Positions 34,270-43,775 are shown, counted from the stretch's first letter. The stretch is DNA of 64,000 nt from Kallotenue papyrolyticum (GCF_000526415.1 NZ_JAGA01000002.1:310001-374000); one strand, 5' to 3'. Program-made: numbers and translations. The notes: generated from the sequence alone by a model not told the origin.

Positions 34270-35044
34270 AGGGCTGCCGCGCATGAGCTGGTGGCCGCTC
34301 CAGGCGCTGGGCGAGGCGCTGCGCTTCCTGACTGTGCTGCCGGTGCCGGGTCTGCCCCCGCTGTCGGAGCGCAACCTGGTGCGCGCCATGGCTGCCTTTC
34401 CGCTGGCCGGTGTGGTGATCGGTGGCGGCGGCCTGCTGGCGGGCTGGCTGGCGGGCTGGCTGTGGGGGCCGGCGCTCCAGCCGCTCAGTGTGGTGATCGC
34501 CTGGATGGTGCTCACGCTGGGGCTGCACCTGGATGGCCTGGCCGACAGTTGCGATGCATTGCTGTCGTGGCGCTCCCGCGAGCGCAAGCTGGAGATCATG
34601 AAGGACAGCCGCATCGGCACCATGGGCGCGCTGGCCTTGCTGGCGATCGTGTTGCTGAAGATCGGCGCGCTGACCACGTTGGGCGAGCAGTGGTGGCGCG
34701 GCGCGCTGCTGGCGCCGATGTGGGGGCGCTGGGCCGATATCTACGGCATTTTTTACTTTCCCGCGGCGCGCGAGGGTGGGCTGGGGCACACCTTTCATGC
34801 CCAGGTGCGCCGCCGCGACTTCGCGATCGCCACGCTCAGCGCGCTGCTGCTCGGCGCAGCGTTGCTGCCACCCTGGGGCGCCCTGCTGCTGCTGGCGCTC
34901 TGGCCGGTGATCGACGTGCTGGCACGGCGCATGGTGGCTGCGCTGGGCGGCCTGACCGGCGATACCTACGGCGCACTCGCCGAGATCGGCGAGACGGTAA
35001 CGCTGCTGACGCTGGCCGCGCTCTACCGCCACGGCTGGTGGTAG
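34253..35044 (+). CDS. cobS: Adenosylcobinamide-GDP ribazoletransferase (cobalamin synthase)
   Basis: 263-residue membrane enzyme joining adenosylcobinamide-GDP to alpha-ribazole. Signatures: FLTVLPVPG, LGLHLDGLADSCDALLSWRS, MKDSRIGTMGALALLA, GGLTGDTYGALAEIGETVTL, plus several membrane helices. The ATG at 34,253 lies inside cobT; a second ATG at 34,283 (MSWWPLQALGEALRF) could be the true start. Last gene of this operon. Confidence 0.95.
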   Translation: MTARHRGLPRMSWWPLQALGEALRFLTVLPVPGLPPLSERNLVRAMAAFPLAGVVIGGGGLLAGWLAGWLWGPALQPLSVVIAWMVLTLGLHLDGLADSCDALLSWRSRERKLEIMKDSRIGTMGALALLAIVLLKIGALTTLGEQWWRGALLAPMWGRWADIYGIFYFPAAREGGLGHTFHAQVRRRDFAIATLSALLLGAALLPPWGALLLLALWPVIDVLARRMVAALGGLTGDTYGALAEIGETVTLLTLAALYRHGWW

Positions 35045-35057
35045 GCGCGCCCGTCGC

Positions 35058-36242
35058 TCACACCACGCCCGCCGCGCGCAGGGCAGCGATCTCGTCGGGG
35101 TGATAGCCAGCCTCGCGCAGGATCTCGTCGCTGTGCTGGCCAAGCAGCGGCGGCGGCTGGCGCACATCCGCCGTTGCGTCGCTGAAGACGAAGGGCAGCC
35201 CCAGCAGGGCGATCGTGCCCACGGCTGGATGTGATGTCGTCACGCGCAACTGCTCATGGATCACCTGGGGATCGTTGAACACCTCACTAAGCGTGTTGAC
35301 CGGGCCGGCGGGCACGTTGGCGGCGCGCAGCCGTTCCAGCCAGACGGCGGCGGGTTGCGTGCGGAAGTGGGCCGCCAGACGCGCGATCAGCTCGTCGCGC
35401 TGCGCCACGCGCTGCGGATTGGTGGCGAAGCGCGCATCGGTGGCCAGGTCGGGCAGGCCGATCGCCGCGCAGCAGCGCTGCCACTGCTGATCGTTGCCTA
35501 CCGCCAGCACAAAGGGACGATCCGCCGCCTCGAAGAGCTGGTAGGGCACGATCGTGGCGTGGGCATTGCCCCAGCGCCGCGGCTCCTGCCCGGTGTTGAG
35601 AAAGGCTGTGCCGACGTTGATCAGTCCGGCCACCGCCGAGCGTAGCAGCGAGCAGTCCACGCGCTGACCCTGGCCGGTGGCTTGCGCGGCGCGCAGCGCG
35701 GCCAGGGTTGCCGTCGCGGCAAACACGCCGGTCAACACATCCACCAACGCCATGCCCACCTTCATCGGCGCGCCGTCGGGCTCGCCGGTGACGCTCATCC
35801 AGCCGGCCTCGGCCTGCAACAGCACATCGTAGCCCGGCTCACCGGCGCGCGGCCCATCCGCGCCGTAGGCGGTGATCGCCGTGTGCACCAGCCGCGGATT
35901 GATGCGCCGGAGGCGCTCCTGATCGAAGCCCCAGCGCTCCAGCGTGCCGAGCTTGTAGTTTTCGACCAGCACGTCGCTGCGCTCCAGCAGCCGCGCAAAG
36001 ACGGCCTGACCCGCCGGCTGGGCCAGATCGAGCGTTAGGCTGCGTTTGTTGCGATTGGCCGTCCAGAAATACGGGCTCTCCCCATCGACAAAGGGCGGTC
36101 CCCAGGCGCGCGTCTCATCGCCACGGCCCGGCTGCTCGACCTTGATCACATCGGCGCCCAGATCGCCGAGCAGCATGGTGCAGTAGGGGCCGGCCAGCAC
36201 CCGCGTACAGTCCAGAACACGAATACCGTGGAGTGGTCGCAT
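35058..36242 (-). CDS. Class III CoA-transferase (CaiB/BaiF family)
   Basis: 394 residues from the ATG at 36,242 (MRPLHGIRVLDCTRVLAGPY); the upstream extension is not family-like, and an ATG at 36,251 is an alternative. CoA-binding GDLGADVIKVEQPGRGDETR and NRNKRSLTLDL are clear, and the catalytic aspartate is the D of AGEPGYDVLLQAEAGW. It moves CoA between carboxylic acids; the acid cannot be named. Convergent with cobS, 13 bases apart. Confidence 0.9.
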   Translation of the reverse strand: MRPLHGIRVLDCTRVLAGPYCTMLLGDLGADVIKVEQPGRGDETRAWGPPFVDGESPYFWTANRNKRSLTLDLAQPAGQAVFARLLERSDVLVENYKLGTLERWGFDQERLRRINPRLVHTAITAYGADGPRAGEPGYDVLLQAEAGWMSVTGEPDGAPMKVGMALVDVLTGVFAATATLAALRAAQATGQGQRVDCSLLRSAVAGLINVGTAFLNTGQEPRRWGNAHATIVPYQLFEAADRPFVLAVGNDQQWQRCCAAIGLPDLATDARFATNPQRVAQRDELIARLAAHFRTQPAAVWLERLRAANVPAGPVNTLSEVFNDPQVIHEQLRVTTSHPAVGTIALLGLPFVFSDATADVRQPPPLLGQHSDEILREAGYHPDEIAALRAAGVV

Positions 36243-36361
36243 GGCCGACATTGTAGCAGCGATCGGGGATGGCCGGCTGCAACCGCCAGTCGGTGGCGGT
36301 CGTCCTAGGGGGCACGGAACGTTCCGCAGGTCTTTGAACGGACGATACAGGAGCAACCGCG

Positions 36362-36775
36362 ATGATGACGCAACAGCGTTTGGCGCGCTCGACAAGCGAT
36401 AAGGTGATCGCCGGCGTGTGCGGCGGTCTGGGCCACTACTTCGGCGTCGATCCGGTGATCATGCGTCTGGTGATGGTGGGACTGGTGTTCATGGGCGGTC
36501 TGGGCCTGCTGATCTACCCGATCTTCTGGTTGGTCATGCCCGCGCAGCCCACGGCGGCAGCCACGCGCTGGTCGCCGGAGGCCGAAGGCGGCGCCTTCAG
36601 CGTCGAGGCGGGCGCGCAGCGGCCGGCGCTGGCCGGCAACCGGGCGCTGGGCGCGATCCTGCTGGGGATTGGGCTGCTGCTGCTGGCCAGCTACTTCGGT
36701 AGCACGCAGCTCATGCTGACGTTGCTGCTGCTGCTGGGCGCCGGCATCTACCTGCTGCGCCGCCGGCCTGCCTGA
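36362..36775 (+). CDS. PspC-domain membrane protein
   Basis: 137 residues. The PspC domain covers residues 5-60: LARSTSDKVIAGVCGGLGHY, FGVDPVIMRLVMVGLVFMGG, YPIFWLVMPAQ. Two more hydrophobic stretches follow (GAILLGIGLLLLASYF, MLTLLLLLGAGIYLL). Relatives work in envelope stress sensing. CAGGAG lies 10 bases before the ATG. Single gene with its own terminator. Confidence 0.9.
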   Translation: MMTQQRLARSTSDKVIAGVCGGLGHYFGVDPVIMRLVMVGLVFMGGLGLLIYPIFWLVMPAQPTAAATRWSPEAEGGAFSVEAGAQRPALAGNRALGAILLGIGLLLLASYFGSTQLMLTLLLLLGAGIYLLRRRPA

Positions 36776-36788
36776 GTCGCGCTGCGAA

Positions 36789-36825
36789 CGTCAGGGCCGC
36801 CCCCGGCTCCCGGGCGGCCCTGACG
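36789..36825. terminator. Bidirectional terminator
   Basis: CGTCAGGGCCGCCC / GGGCGGCCCTGACG, 14-base stem between the convergent PspC and permease genes. Confidence 0.75.
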
Positions 36826-36842
36826 CGAACGACCGTAACCGC

Positions 36843-38708
36843 TCAGCGCTCCAACTGGTAGGGCACGCTGGCGACGATCAGGTTCTTGCGGAACAGGAGC
36901 GCACTCTTGAGCAGAAACGCCGTCTGGTTGTGGAGCAGATGGTGCCACCACTTGGCCGGAATGAACTCCGGCAGCACCACGGTGATCACATCGTTGTCCC
37001 AGCGGCGCTGCACTTCGTCCAGGTAGCGCAGCAGCGGGCGCACCAGCGAGCGGTAGGGCGAGTGCAACACCACCAGCGGCGTGTCGCCGCCCCACTTGGC
37101 CCATTTGGCGCGAATTTTGGCGGTCTGCTCCTCGTCGAGCGAGACATGCACGGCTGTGACATTGCCGGGCGCGATCGACTCGGCGTAGCGCAGCGCGTTG
37201 ATCGTGCCGCGGTGCAGGGTGGAGATCGGCACGATCACCGTGTTGCGCAGCGGCGGCGGCGGTTCGAGGCCTTCCAGCGAAAGCTGCCGCGCCGCATGGA
37301 CGTAGTGCTGATGGATGCTGATAAATAGCACCACCAGCAGCGGGATCAACAGCACCACCATCCAGGCGCCTTCTAGGAACTTGGAGACGATGATCACCCA
37401 CATCACCACGAAGGTGGTGCAGGCGCCGATGCCGTTGATCAGCGCCGATTGGCGCCAGCCGCGCGTGCGCAACCGGAACCAGTGTACTATCATCCCCGAT
37501 TGCGAGAGCGTGAAGCTCAGGAACACGCCCACGGCATAGAGCGGGATCAGGTTGGTGGTGCGGGCATCGAAGATCACCATCAGCGCGCCGGCGAAGATCG
37601 CCAGCAACACGATGCCGTTGGAGAAGACCAGCCGGTCGCCCAGGGTGGCGAACTGACGCGGCAGGTAGCGGTCACGCGCAATCAACGAAGCCAGGCGCGG
37701 GAAGTCGGCGTAGGCGGTGTTGGCTGCCACGAACAGGATGCCGGCGGTGGCGAACTGCAGCACGCCGTGCAGCAGGCTGCCATTGCCGAAGACGCCGCGA
37801 CCGATCTGCGACACGACCGATTCCTCGTTGCTCGGCACAGCGCCAAAGCCCGATAGCCAGGTGATGCCGATGAACAGGGTCAGCAGCAGGCCGGCCATCC
37901 ACACCAGCGTGATGCGCGCGTTGCGCGCTTCCGGTTTTTTGAAGGCCGGCACGCCGTTGGAGATAGCCTCCACGCTGGTGAGCGCGGCACAGCCCGAAGC
38001 GAACGACGACATCAGCAGAAACAGGCCGACCGGTTCTGCATGGAAGCCGGGGACCAGCTCCACCTCGCCGGGACCGGCTACCGGTCCCGCCGGCGGCGTG
38101 ATCACGATCGTGTCGCCCAGCAACCAGCGCAGCAGGCCGTAGCCGATCATACTCAGCATCGAGAGCAGAAACAGGTAGGTCGGCACAGAGAAGACTGCAC
38201 CGGACTCGCGCACACCGCGCAGGTTAGCCAGCGTAATCACCGTGATCGCCAGCAGCGCGATCTCGACGCGGTAGGGCGTCAGGTCCTGAAACAGCGAGGT
38301 CAGCGCGAAGACGCCGGCGGAGATCGACACCGCCACGGTCAGCACATAGTCGATCAGCAGCGCCGCGCCGGCAACCAGCCCCGGCAGACGGCCCAGATTG
38401 TCGCTGGCGACGATATACGAGCCGCCGCCGTTGGGGTAGGCAGCGATCGTCTGGCGGTACGAAAAGGCGACGATCACCAGCAGCAGGCCGATCAGCAGCG
38501 CGATGGGCATGGCATAGTGGAAGGCCGCCGTGCCCACCAGCCCGGCCAGCGCCAGGTGGCGCAGAATTTCTTCCGTCGCGTATGCCGAAGACGACATCGC
38601 GTCCGACGAAAACACCGCCAGAGCTGTACGCTTGTTGAGCCGCTCGTGGCTCTGACGCGCAGTCTCCAGCGGTGAGCCGATCACTACTCGTTTGATTTCA
38701 GCAAGCAT
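36843..38708 (-). CDS. APC-superfamily permease, KimA-like (potassium or amino acid)
   Basis: 621 residues with ~12 membrane helices and a ~170-residue cytoplasmic end. The start LNKRTALAVFSSDAMSSSAY and AYPNGGGSYIVASDNLG are typical of the YdaO/KimA branch, and the C-terminal domain (NTVIVPISTLHRGTINALRY, AVHVSLDEE) has the USP-like fold of that family. KimA takes up potassium and is shut off by c-di-AMP in Bacillus. It is preceded by a very good promoter and a ~155-base leader with repeats, so RNA-level control is likely. Substrate assignment is an inference. Confidence 0.85.
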   Translation of the reverse strand: MLAEIKRVVIGSPLETARQSHERLNKRTALAVFSSDAMSSSAYATEEILRHLALAGLVGTAAFHYAMPIALLIGLLLVIVAFSYRQTIAAYPNGGGSYIVASDNLGRLPGLVAGAALLIDYVLTVAVSISAGVFALTSLFQDLTPYRVEIALLAITVITLANLRGVRESGAVFSVPTYLFLLSMLSMIGYGLLRWLLGDTIVITPPAGPVAGPGEVELVPGFHAEPVGLFLLMSSFASGCAALTSVEAISNGVPAFKKPEARNARITLVWMAGLLLTLFIGITWLSGFGAVPSNEESVVSQIGRGVFGNGSLLHGVLQFATAGILFVAANTAYADFPRLASLIARDRYLPRQFATLGDRLVFSNGIVLLAIFAGALMVIFDARTTNLIPLYAVGVFLSFTLSQSGMIVHWFRLRTRGWRQSALINGIGACTTFVVMWVIIVSKFLEGAWMVVLLIPLLVVLFISIHQHYVHAARQLSLEGLEPPPPLRNTVIVPISTLHRGTINALRYAESIAPGNVTAVHVSLDEEQTAKIRAKWAKWGGDTPLVVLHSPYRSLVRPLLRYLDEVQRRWDNDVITVVLPEFIPAKWWHHLLHNQTAFLLKSALLFRKNLIVASVPYQLER

Positions 38709-38865
38709 AGAAAACGACCTTACAGGCCGGTATTGCCACGCGCCTCAGGCACGGAAGCAGTCGTCCCATGCACGGCATGGGTCTTTGCCTGTCCAACTGA
38801 TCCGCGAAACGACCTTAAAAACGTGCATGTACGCCGATCGTTAGCCAAAAAACGACCGCGTGGCG
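38709..38865 (-). promoter_or_regulatory. Long structured leader of the KimA-like gene
   Basis: About 155 transcribed bases before the start. AAACGACCTTA (plus-strand sense) occurs at 38,712-38,722 and 38,807-38,817, with AAACGACC again at 38,850-38,857. A perfect 7-base hairpin CCCATGC/GCATGGG lies at 38,765-38,781. In RNA sense the part GACAGGCAAAGACCCATGCC then GGGACG has some likeness to the c-di-GMP-I aptamer core, but the rest does not fit well, and the ydaO aptamer consensus is not evident. Confidence 0.4.
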
Positions 38866-38871
38866 CGGTGA

Positions 38872-38899
38872 ATCATAGCACGCCGCTTGCCGCTGTCAA
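38872..38899 (-). promoter_or_regulatory. Promoter of the KimA-like gene
   Basis: On the minus strand TTGACA (38,894-38,899), 16-base spacer, TATGAT (38,872-38,877): close to the sigma-70 consensus. Confidence 0.8.
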
Positions 38900-38937
38900 C
38901 CTCCAGTTTGGCGCTTCTCAGTCATATTTCGCTATGG

Positions 38938-39207
38938 TACAATGGCTGCACTGGAGATGAACGATGCGTTGGTCGTCGCCGACATCCACCGTCGCTCGCT
39001 GCGTGCATGTGCGCGCGTGTGCCTGGCGCTATGCCGGCCCCTGGCGCGCCGCGCGGGGGCGTATGGCGGCTGCGGCTGCCGGCCTCTGAAGCGCTTCCCT
39101 TCCGCCTGGTTCCTCGTGCGAGTCTGTCCCGCCTGCCGCTGCACCGCGCGCTGTGGCGCGTTTGCGGGTGCTGGTTTACCATAGGAGACGACAGGAGTAG
39201 ATCTACC
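38938..39207 (+). promoter_or_regulatory. metG promoter and ~255-base leader
   Basis: TACAAT at 38,938-38,943 is a likely -10. The following 255 bases before metG have no convincing gene: the in-frame extension of metG upstream is arginine- and cysteine-rich nonsense. I looked for T-box features (AGTAGA/UGGNACCGCG) and did not find them. AGGAG at 39,193-39,197 is the metG ribosome binding site. Confidence 0.45.
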
Positions 39208-40971
39208 ATGAGCAAACGTATTCTAGTTGCCGTCGCCTGGCCCTACGCCAACGGGCCGCGGCACGTGGGGCACGTGGCCGGCTTTGGCGTGCCCAGCGAC
39301 ATCTTTGCTCGCTACCATCGCCTGGCCGGCAACAAGGTGCTGATGGTCTCCGGCACCGACGAACACGGCACGCCGATCACCGTGCAGGCCGAAAAAGAGG
39401 GCGTGACGCCACGCGAACTGGCCGACCGCTACAACGCGATCATCGCCGAGGACCTGCAGAAGCTCGGCCTGAGCTACGATCTGTTCACGCGCACCACGAC
39501 CCAAAACCACTACCGCGTGACGCAGGACTTGTTTTTGCAGATGCTCAAAACCGGCGCGATCTACAAAGACACGATGATCGGCACCTTTTCGGCGACTACC
39601 GGCAAGGCGCTGCCCGACCGCTACGTGGAGGGCACCTGTCCGATCTGCGGCTATGCCGAGGCGCGCGGCGATCAGTGCGACAACTGCGGCAATCAGCTCG
39701 ATCCCTCCGACCTGATCAATCCGCGCTCCCGGATCGACGGCTCGCCGCCGGTCTTTCGGCCGACCGAGCACTTCTTCCTCGATCTGCCCAAGTTCAAGGA
39801 TCAACTGGCCGCCTGGATCGACAGCCAGACACATTGGCGGCCCAATGTGCGCCAGTTCTCGCTCAACCTGCTGGACAACATTCAGCCGCGGGCGATCACC
39901 CGCGACATCGAATGGGGCGTGCCGATCCCGCTGCCCGGCTACGACGACAAGCGCATCTACGTCTGGTTCGACGCGGTGATCGGCTACCTGTCGGCGAGCA
40001 TCGAATGGGCGCAGTTGCGCGGCGATCCCCGCGCCTGGCAGGCGTGGTGGCTCGATCCCGAGGCGCAGAGCTACTACTTCATGGGCAAGGACAACATCGT
40101 CTTCCACTCGTTGATCTGGCCGGCGATGCTGCTGGGCTACGACGCCGGGCCGCTGACCGAGGGCAAGGGCCGCCTCAATCTGCCCTACGATGTGGTCTCG
40201 TCCGAGTTTCTGACCATGGAGGGCAAGAAGTTCTCCTCCTCGCGCGGCGTGGTGATCTACGTGCGCGATGTGCTCTCGCGCTACGATGCCGATGCGCTGC
40301 GCTACTATCTAACCATCGCCGGGCCGGAGACGCAGGATACCGATTTTACCTGGGCCGAGTTTGTGCGCCGCAACAACGACGAGCTGGTGGCCACCTGGGG
40401 CAATCTGGTTAATCGCGTGCTCAAGAATGCCTACAACAACTTTGATCTGGTACCGGAGCCGGGCGAGCTGAGCGAGGACGATCACCGCATCCTCAACGCC
40501 GTCGAGGCCGGCTTCGACACGGTGGGACGCTTGATCGAAACGGCGCGCTTCCGCGCCGCGCTGCAAGAGGCCATGAACCTGGCGGCGCAAGCCAACGCCT
40601 ACATCTCGGAGCAGGAGCCCTGGAAGGTCATTAAGCTGGATCGTCAGCGCGCCGCGACGATCCTCTACGTTGGGCTGCGCGTGGTGGACAACCTCAAGAT
40701 CCTGCTCTGCCCGTTCTTGCCCTTCTCGTCGCAGCGCCTGCATGAGATGCTGGGCTACCGCGACACGATCGCCGGGCCGCTCGTCTTCGAGGAGGTGGCC
40801 GAAGACAACGGCGCGACGCATCGCGTGCTGACCTGCCATCCTGAAACGTGGGGCGGGCGCTGGGAGCCGAGCAACCTGCCAGTGGGCCAGGAGCTGAAGG
40901 AGCCGCAGCCGCTCTTTCGCAAGCTCGATCCCAAGGTGGTGGACGAAGAGCTGGCGCGCTTGGGCGCCTGA
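39208..40971 (+). CDS. metG: Methionyl-tRNA synthetase
   Basis: 587 residues charging tRNA-Met. Class I signatures: the HIGH-like motif in [19 protein letters not shown], the KMSKS-like GKKFSSSRG, and a zinc knuckle CPICGY ... [10 protein letters not shown]. The anticodon-binding helical domain follows ([17 protein letters not shown]). There is no C-terminal tRNA-binding EMAP domain. Start fixed by AGGAG and by the family start [15 protein letters not shown]. plsX follows 14 bases later. Confidence 0.97.
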   Translation: MSKRILVAVAWPYANGPRHVGHVAGFGVPSDIFARYHRLAGNKVLMVSGTDEHGTPITVQAEKEGVTPRELADRYNAIIAEDLQKLGLSYDLFTRTTTQNHYRVTQDLFLQMLKTGAIYKDTMIGTFSATTGKALPDRYVEGTCPICGYAEARGDQCDNCGNQLDPSDLINPRSRIDGSPPVFRPTEHFFLDLPKFKDQLAAWIDSQTHWRPNVRQFSLNLLDNIQPRAITRDIEWGVPIPLPGYDDKRIYVWFDAVIGYLSASIEWAQLRGDPRAWQAWWLDPEAQSYYFMGKDNIVFHSLIWPAMLLGYDAGPLTEGKGRLNLPYDVVSSEFLTMEGKKFSSSRGVVIYVRDVLSRYDADALRYYLTIAGPETQDTDFTWAEFVRRNNDELVATWGNLVNRVLKNAYNNFDLVPEPGELSEDDHRILNAVEAGFDTVGRLIETARFRAALQEAMNLAAQANAYISEQEPWKVIKLDRQRAATILYVGLRVVDNLKILLCPFLPFSSQRLHEMLGYRDTIAGPLVFEEVAEDNGATHRVLTCHPETWGGRWEPSNLPVGQELKEPQPLFRKLDPKVVDEELARLGA

Positions 40972-40985
40972 GCGGAGGAGGAGCT

Positions 40986-42098
40986 ATGCGCATTGTGCTG
41001 GACGCAATCGGCGGTGATCACGCGCCGGCTGCGCCGGTGGCGGGCGCGGTGCAGGCCGCGCGCGAGCTGGGCATCGAGCTGCTGCTGGTGGGGCCGCGCG
41101 CGCCGATCGAGGCCGAGCTGGCCAAACACAACACCGCCGGACTGCGGCTGACGGTGATTGACGCGCCCGAGGTGATCGCCATGGACGAGCACCCCGCGCA
41201 GGCGGTGCGCCGCAAAAAACAATCGTCGGTGGCGGTCGGGCTGCGCCTGGTGCGCGACGGCGAAGCCGCGGCCTTTGTGTCGGCGGGGCACAGCGGCGCG
41301 ACCATGGCCGGCGCGGTGTTGCTTTTGGGGCGCATCGCCGGCATCGAACGCCCGGCGCTGACGACGGTCTTTCCCGCGCTCAAGGGCGCGATCGTGGTCG
41401 CCGATGTCGGCGCCAACACCGACAGCAAGCCGGAGTATCTGGTGCAGTGGGCGCGCATGGCCAGCCTCTATGCGCGGCTGGTGCTGGGCATCGCGCAGCC
41501 GCGCGTCGCGCTGCTGGCCAACGGCGAGGAGGATACCAAGGGCGACCGGCTGGTGCAGGAGACGCACGCGCTGCTCAAGGGCAGCCACGACCGCGACTTG
41601 ATCTTTGTCGGCAATGCCGAGCCCAAGGATGCGCTGGTGGGCGATGTGGCGGATGTATTGATCGCCGACGGGTTTGTGGGCAATCTGTTCCTCAAAACCG
41701 CGGAAGCCGTGGCGCGCTTTGCCGTCAAGCGCATCCAACGCGAGGTGCGACAGCCGGCGGTGGCGGCGCGCGCGTTGGCCGGGCTGCTGCCCGCCGCGGC
41801 GCTGATTGCCACCAGCCGCGACCGGGGCAAAACCGCGCTGGCAGCGCTGCTGGGCGTGCCGGCGGTGCTGAGCGCAGCCCTGGCGCCGGCGCTGCTGGCC
41901 ATGGCTCGCTCGCTCGACTACCGCCGCTACGGCGGGGCACCGTTGTTGGGCGTCAACGGTGTGGTGATCATCGCCCACGGCAAATCCGATGCCGCGGCGA
42001 TCGCCAGCGCGATCCGGCGCGCCAGCGAAGCTGTCGAGCGTGGGCTGGTCGCTGCGATCGCTGACAGCGTGGCCCTCTCAACCGATGGTCGGCCCTGA
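40986..42098 (+). CDS. plsX: Phosphate acyltransferase PlsX
   Basis: 370 residues; it makes acyl-phosphate from acyl-ACP for phospholipid synthesis. Signatures: RIVLDAIGGDHAPAAPVAGA, AFVSAGHSGATMAGAV, VADVGANTDSKPEYLVQWAR, LLANGEEDTKGDRLVQET, LGVNGVVIIAHGKSDAAAI. GGAGGAG immediately upstream of the ATG at 40,986. Likely in one transcript with metG. Confidence 0.95.
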   Translation: MRIVLDAIGGDHAPAAPVAGAVQAARELGIELLLVGPRAPIEAELAKHNTAGLRLTVIDAPEVIAMDEHPAQAVRRKKQSSVAVGLRLVRDGEAAAFVSAGHSGATMAGAVLLLGRIAGIERPALTTVFPALKGAIVVADVGANTDSKPEYLVQWARMASLYARLVLGIAQPRVALLANGEEDTKGDRLVQETHALLKGSHDRDLIFVGNAEPKDALVGDVADVLIADGFVGNLFLKTAEAVARFAVKRIQREVRQPAVAARALAGLLPAAALIATSRDRGKTALAALLGVPAVLSAALAPALLAMARSLDYRRYGGAPLLGVNGVVIIAHGKSDAAAIASAIRRASEAVERGLVAAIADSVALSTDGRP

Positions 42099-42110
42099 GC
42101 ACCGGGCAGC

Positions 42111-42139
42111 GCACAGGCGGGGGATACCGCCCGCCGTGC
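42111..42139. terminator. Bidirectional terminator between plsX and birA
   Basis: GCAC(A)GGCGGG / CCCGCCGTGC stem with an 8-base loop, between convergent genes. Confidence 0.55.
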
Positions 42140-42957
42140 TAGCCGATTGCCTGGCTGCCTGAGTCCTGGACGCGCAGCGTGACATCGCCGGCGGTGATCG
42201 GGTGGCAGACGCCGTCGGCGCTGCGTACGAGCAGCACGCCGGCGTGGGTAACATCCTCGGCGATGCCCTCCAACACACCGCCGGGTGTCTCGACGCGCAC
42301 CGGCTGCCCAAGCATGCTCAGGCGCGCGCGCCAGGCTTCGCTCAGCGCCGTACGCGCGCCACGCCGCAGCGCTAGGTAGCGTTGGTCCAGCCGCTGGAGC
42401 AGCGCTGTCAGCAGCGTGCGGCGCTCGACCTGCCGACCCAGCGCCAGGCTCAGGCTGGTCGCCGTCATTGCCAGCGTCGGATCGCCGCGGGGATCCCAGT
42501 TGACGTTGATGCCGCAGCCGAGCACCGTCCAGTCGATGTGATCATCGCGCAGCTCGGTTTCCACCAGAATGCCGCCCAGTTTGCGCCCAGCGATCTGCAG
42601 ATCGTTGGGCCATTTCAAGCCTATCGTCGCGCCGCAGCACTCCAGCGCTTCCGCCGCCGCCACCGCCGCCAGCATCGTCAGCAGAAAGGCGTCGCTCGCC
42701 GGCAGCCAGCTCGGACGCAACAGGATCGACACCAGCAGGCTGCTGCCCGCCGGCGCCGTCCAGCTCCGTCCGCGTCGGCCCCGCCCGGCGGTCTGCTCGT
42801 CGGCGACGAGCACCAGCCCTTCAGCCGCGCCCGCGCGCGCCGCGTCTTTGAGCAGATCGTTGGTCGAGCCCACGCTCGGCAGGAAGCGCAGCTCGCGCCC
42901 GATGATCGCTGTGCCGAGCTGCGCGCTCAGGCCAAGCGTCCAGTCCATGGTGGTCAT
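42139..42957 (-). CDS. birA: Biotin--[acetyl-CoA-carboxylase] ligase
   Basis: 272 residues from the ATG at 42,957; the longer frame upstream is antisense or shadow of the next gene. It attaches biotin to carboxylases. Motifs: SVGSTNDLLKDAARAGA, ADEQTAGRGRRGRSWTAPAG (biotinyl-AMP loop), KWPNDLQIAGRKLGGILVET, LGCGINVNW. No N-terminal DNA-binding domain, so it is a ligase only. It starts 2 bases after the preceding stop in a minus-strand operon. Confidence 0.94.
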   Translation of the reverse strand: MTTMDWTLGLSAQLGTAIIGRELRFLPSVGSTNDLLKDAARAGAAEGLVLVADEQTAGRGRRGRSWTAPAGSSLLVSILLRPSWLPASDAFLLTMLAAVAAAEALECCGATIGLKWPNDLQIAGRKLGGILVETELRDDHIDWTVLGCGINVNWDPRGDPTLAMTATSLSLALGRQVERRTLLTALLQRLDQRYLALRRGARTALSEAWRARLSMLGQPVRVETPGGVLEGIAEDVTHAGVLLVRSADGVCHPITAGDVTLRVQDSGSQAIG

Positions 42958-42959
42958 AG

Positions 42960-43775
42960 CTACGTTTGTTTGTGGATGCGTTGTGCGACATCCAGCGCCT
43001 GCAGGATCGTCTGCGCCGGATCGTCGCCCTCGTCGCCGGTGAATGAGCCATCGGGCTGTTGCGCCGCCTGCAGCAGTTGCCAGGCGCGGTTGACCAGCTC
43101 GGTGCGCCGCGTGTAGCCGGCGTCCAGCAGTGCCTGCAGCATCCAGGCCAGCATCGCGCCGGTCCATGAGTCGGCCAGCAGGTTGCCCAGGCCACCGACC
43201 AGCCGGCGCGTGGCGCGCGTCTCGTGGCCCAGGATCAGCGCGAAGGCCGGCAGAGCCAGCCATGAGCTGTGCGCCCGAAAGCCGATCAGCAGCCCATCGC
43301 GGCCCTGTTGGCTCTGCAGCCAGCTGACCGCTCGATCGAGGTGGAGTTCATAGGCGTCGCCCGCCAGGGTGGCCAGCGTGCCGGCGCACAGGGCGGTCGT
43401 GTATACATCGGCCGCCGGCGCTTCGGGATCGCTCCAGGGGGGCAGGGCGAAGGGCAACAGCGCCTTGCTTTCGCGCCAGATGCCGCGCGCCGTCTGCCGC
43501 TCGGCGATAAAGGCAAGCGCGCGTCGTGCCACGTCGCTGTCGGCGAGGCGCAGGTCGCGCAGCCAGCCGAGTACTTGGACGGACGCAGCCAGCGCGCTGG
43601 GACGGCCCGCGATCAATCCCAGGGGAAAGCCGCCATCCGGGTTTTGCAGTTGGCGGAGCGCGTCGGGAACCTCGCGTGGCACGTCCTGGCCCAGCAGCGC
43701 CATCAGGCGCTGACGGTCGAGCGGTGTGCCATGCTCTTCGATCCAGCGGCGCGCGCGTTCCAGATCAATGGCCAT
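42960..43775 (-). CDS. Squalene-cyclase/prenyltransferase-like alpha-toroid protein
   Basis: 271 residues with repeats such as LRQLQNPDGGFPLGLIAGRP, WLQSQQGRDGLLIGFRA and LLQAAQQPDGSFTGDEGDDP, the QW-like (QxxDGGF) motifs of the alpha/alpha toroid fold. It is much shorter than true squalene-hopene cyclases and has no DXDD motif, so cyclase activity is unlikely; many such proteins are of unknown role. Overlaps the upstream ComEC-like gene by 11 bases. Confidence 0.75.
   Translation of the reverse strand: MAIDLERARRWIEEHGTPLDRQRLMALLGQDVPREVPDALRQLQNPDGGFPLGLIAGRPSALAASVQVLGWLRDLRLADSDVARRALAFIAERQTARGIWRESKALLPFALPPWSDPEAPAADVYTTALCAGTLATLAGDAYELHLDRAVSWLQSQQGRDGLLIGFRAHSSWLALPAFALILGHETRATRRLVGGLGNLLADSWTGAMLAWMLQALLDAGYTRRTELVNRAWQLLQAAQQPDGSFTGDEGDDPAQTILQALDVAQRIHKQT

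Noticed and set aside
33199-34677. 492-residue minus-strand frame across cobT and cobS
   Set aside because: Arginine- and histidine-rich shadow of two well-identified overlapping plus-strand genes; no domain.
38709-38865. ydaO (c-di-AMP) riboswitch before the KimA-like gene
   Set aside because: Expected from the family, but the conserved ydaO core could not be found by eye; recorded only as an unclassified structured leader.
38887-39207. In-frame N-terminal extension of MetG by ~107 residues
   Set aside because: Cys/Arg-rich and unlike any synthetase start; a strong ribosome binding site precedes 39,208.
42958-43263. N-terminal 102-residue extension of BirA, possibly a DNA-binding domain
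   Set aside because: It is a shadow of the toroid-protein gene on the same strand; no helix-turn-helix is recognisable.
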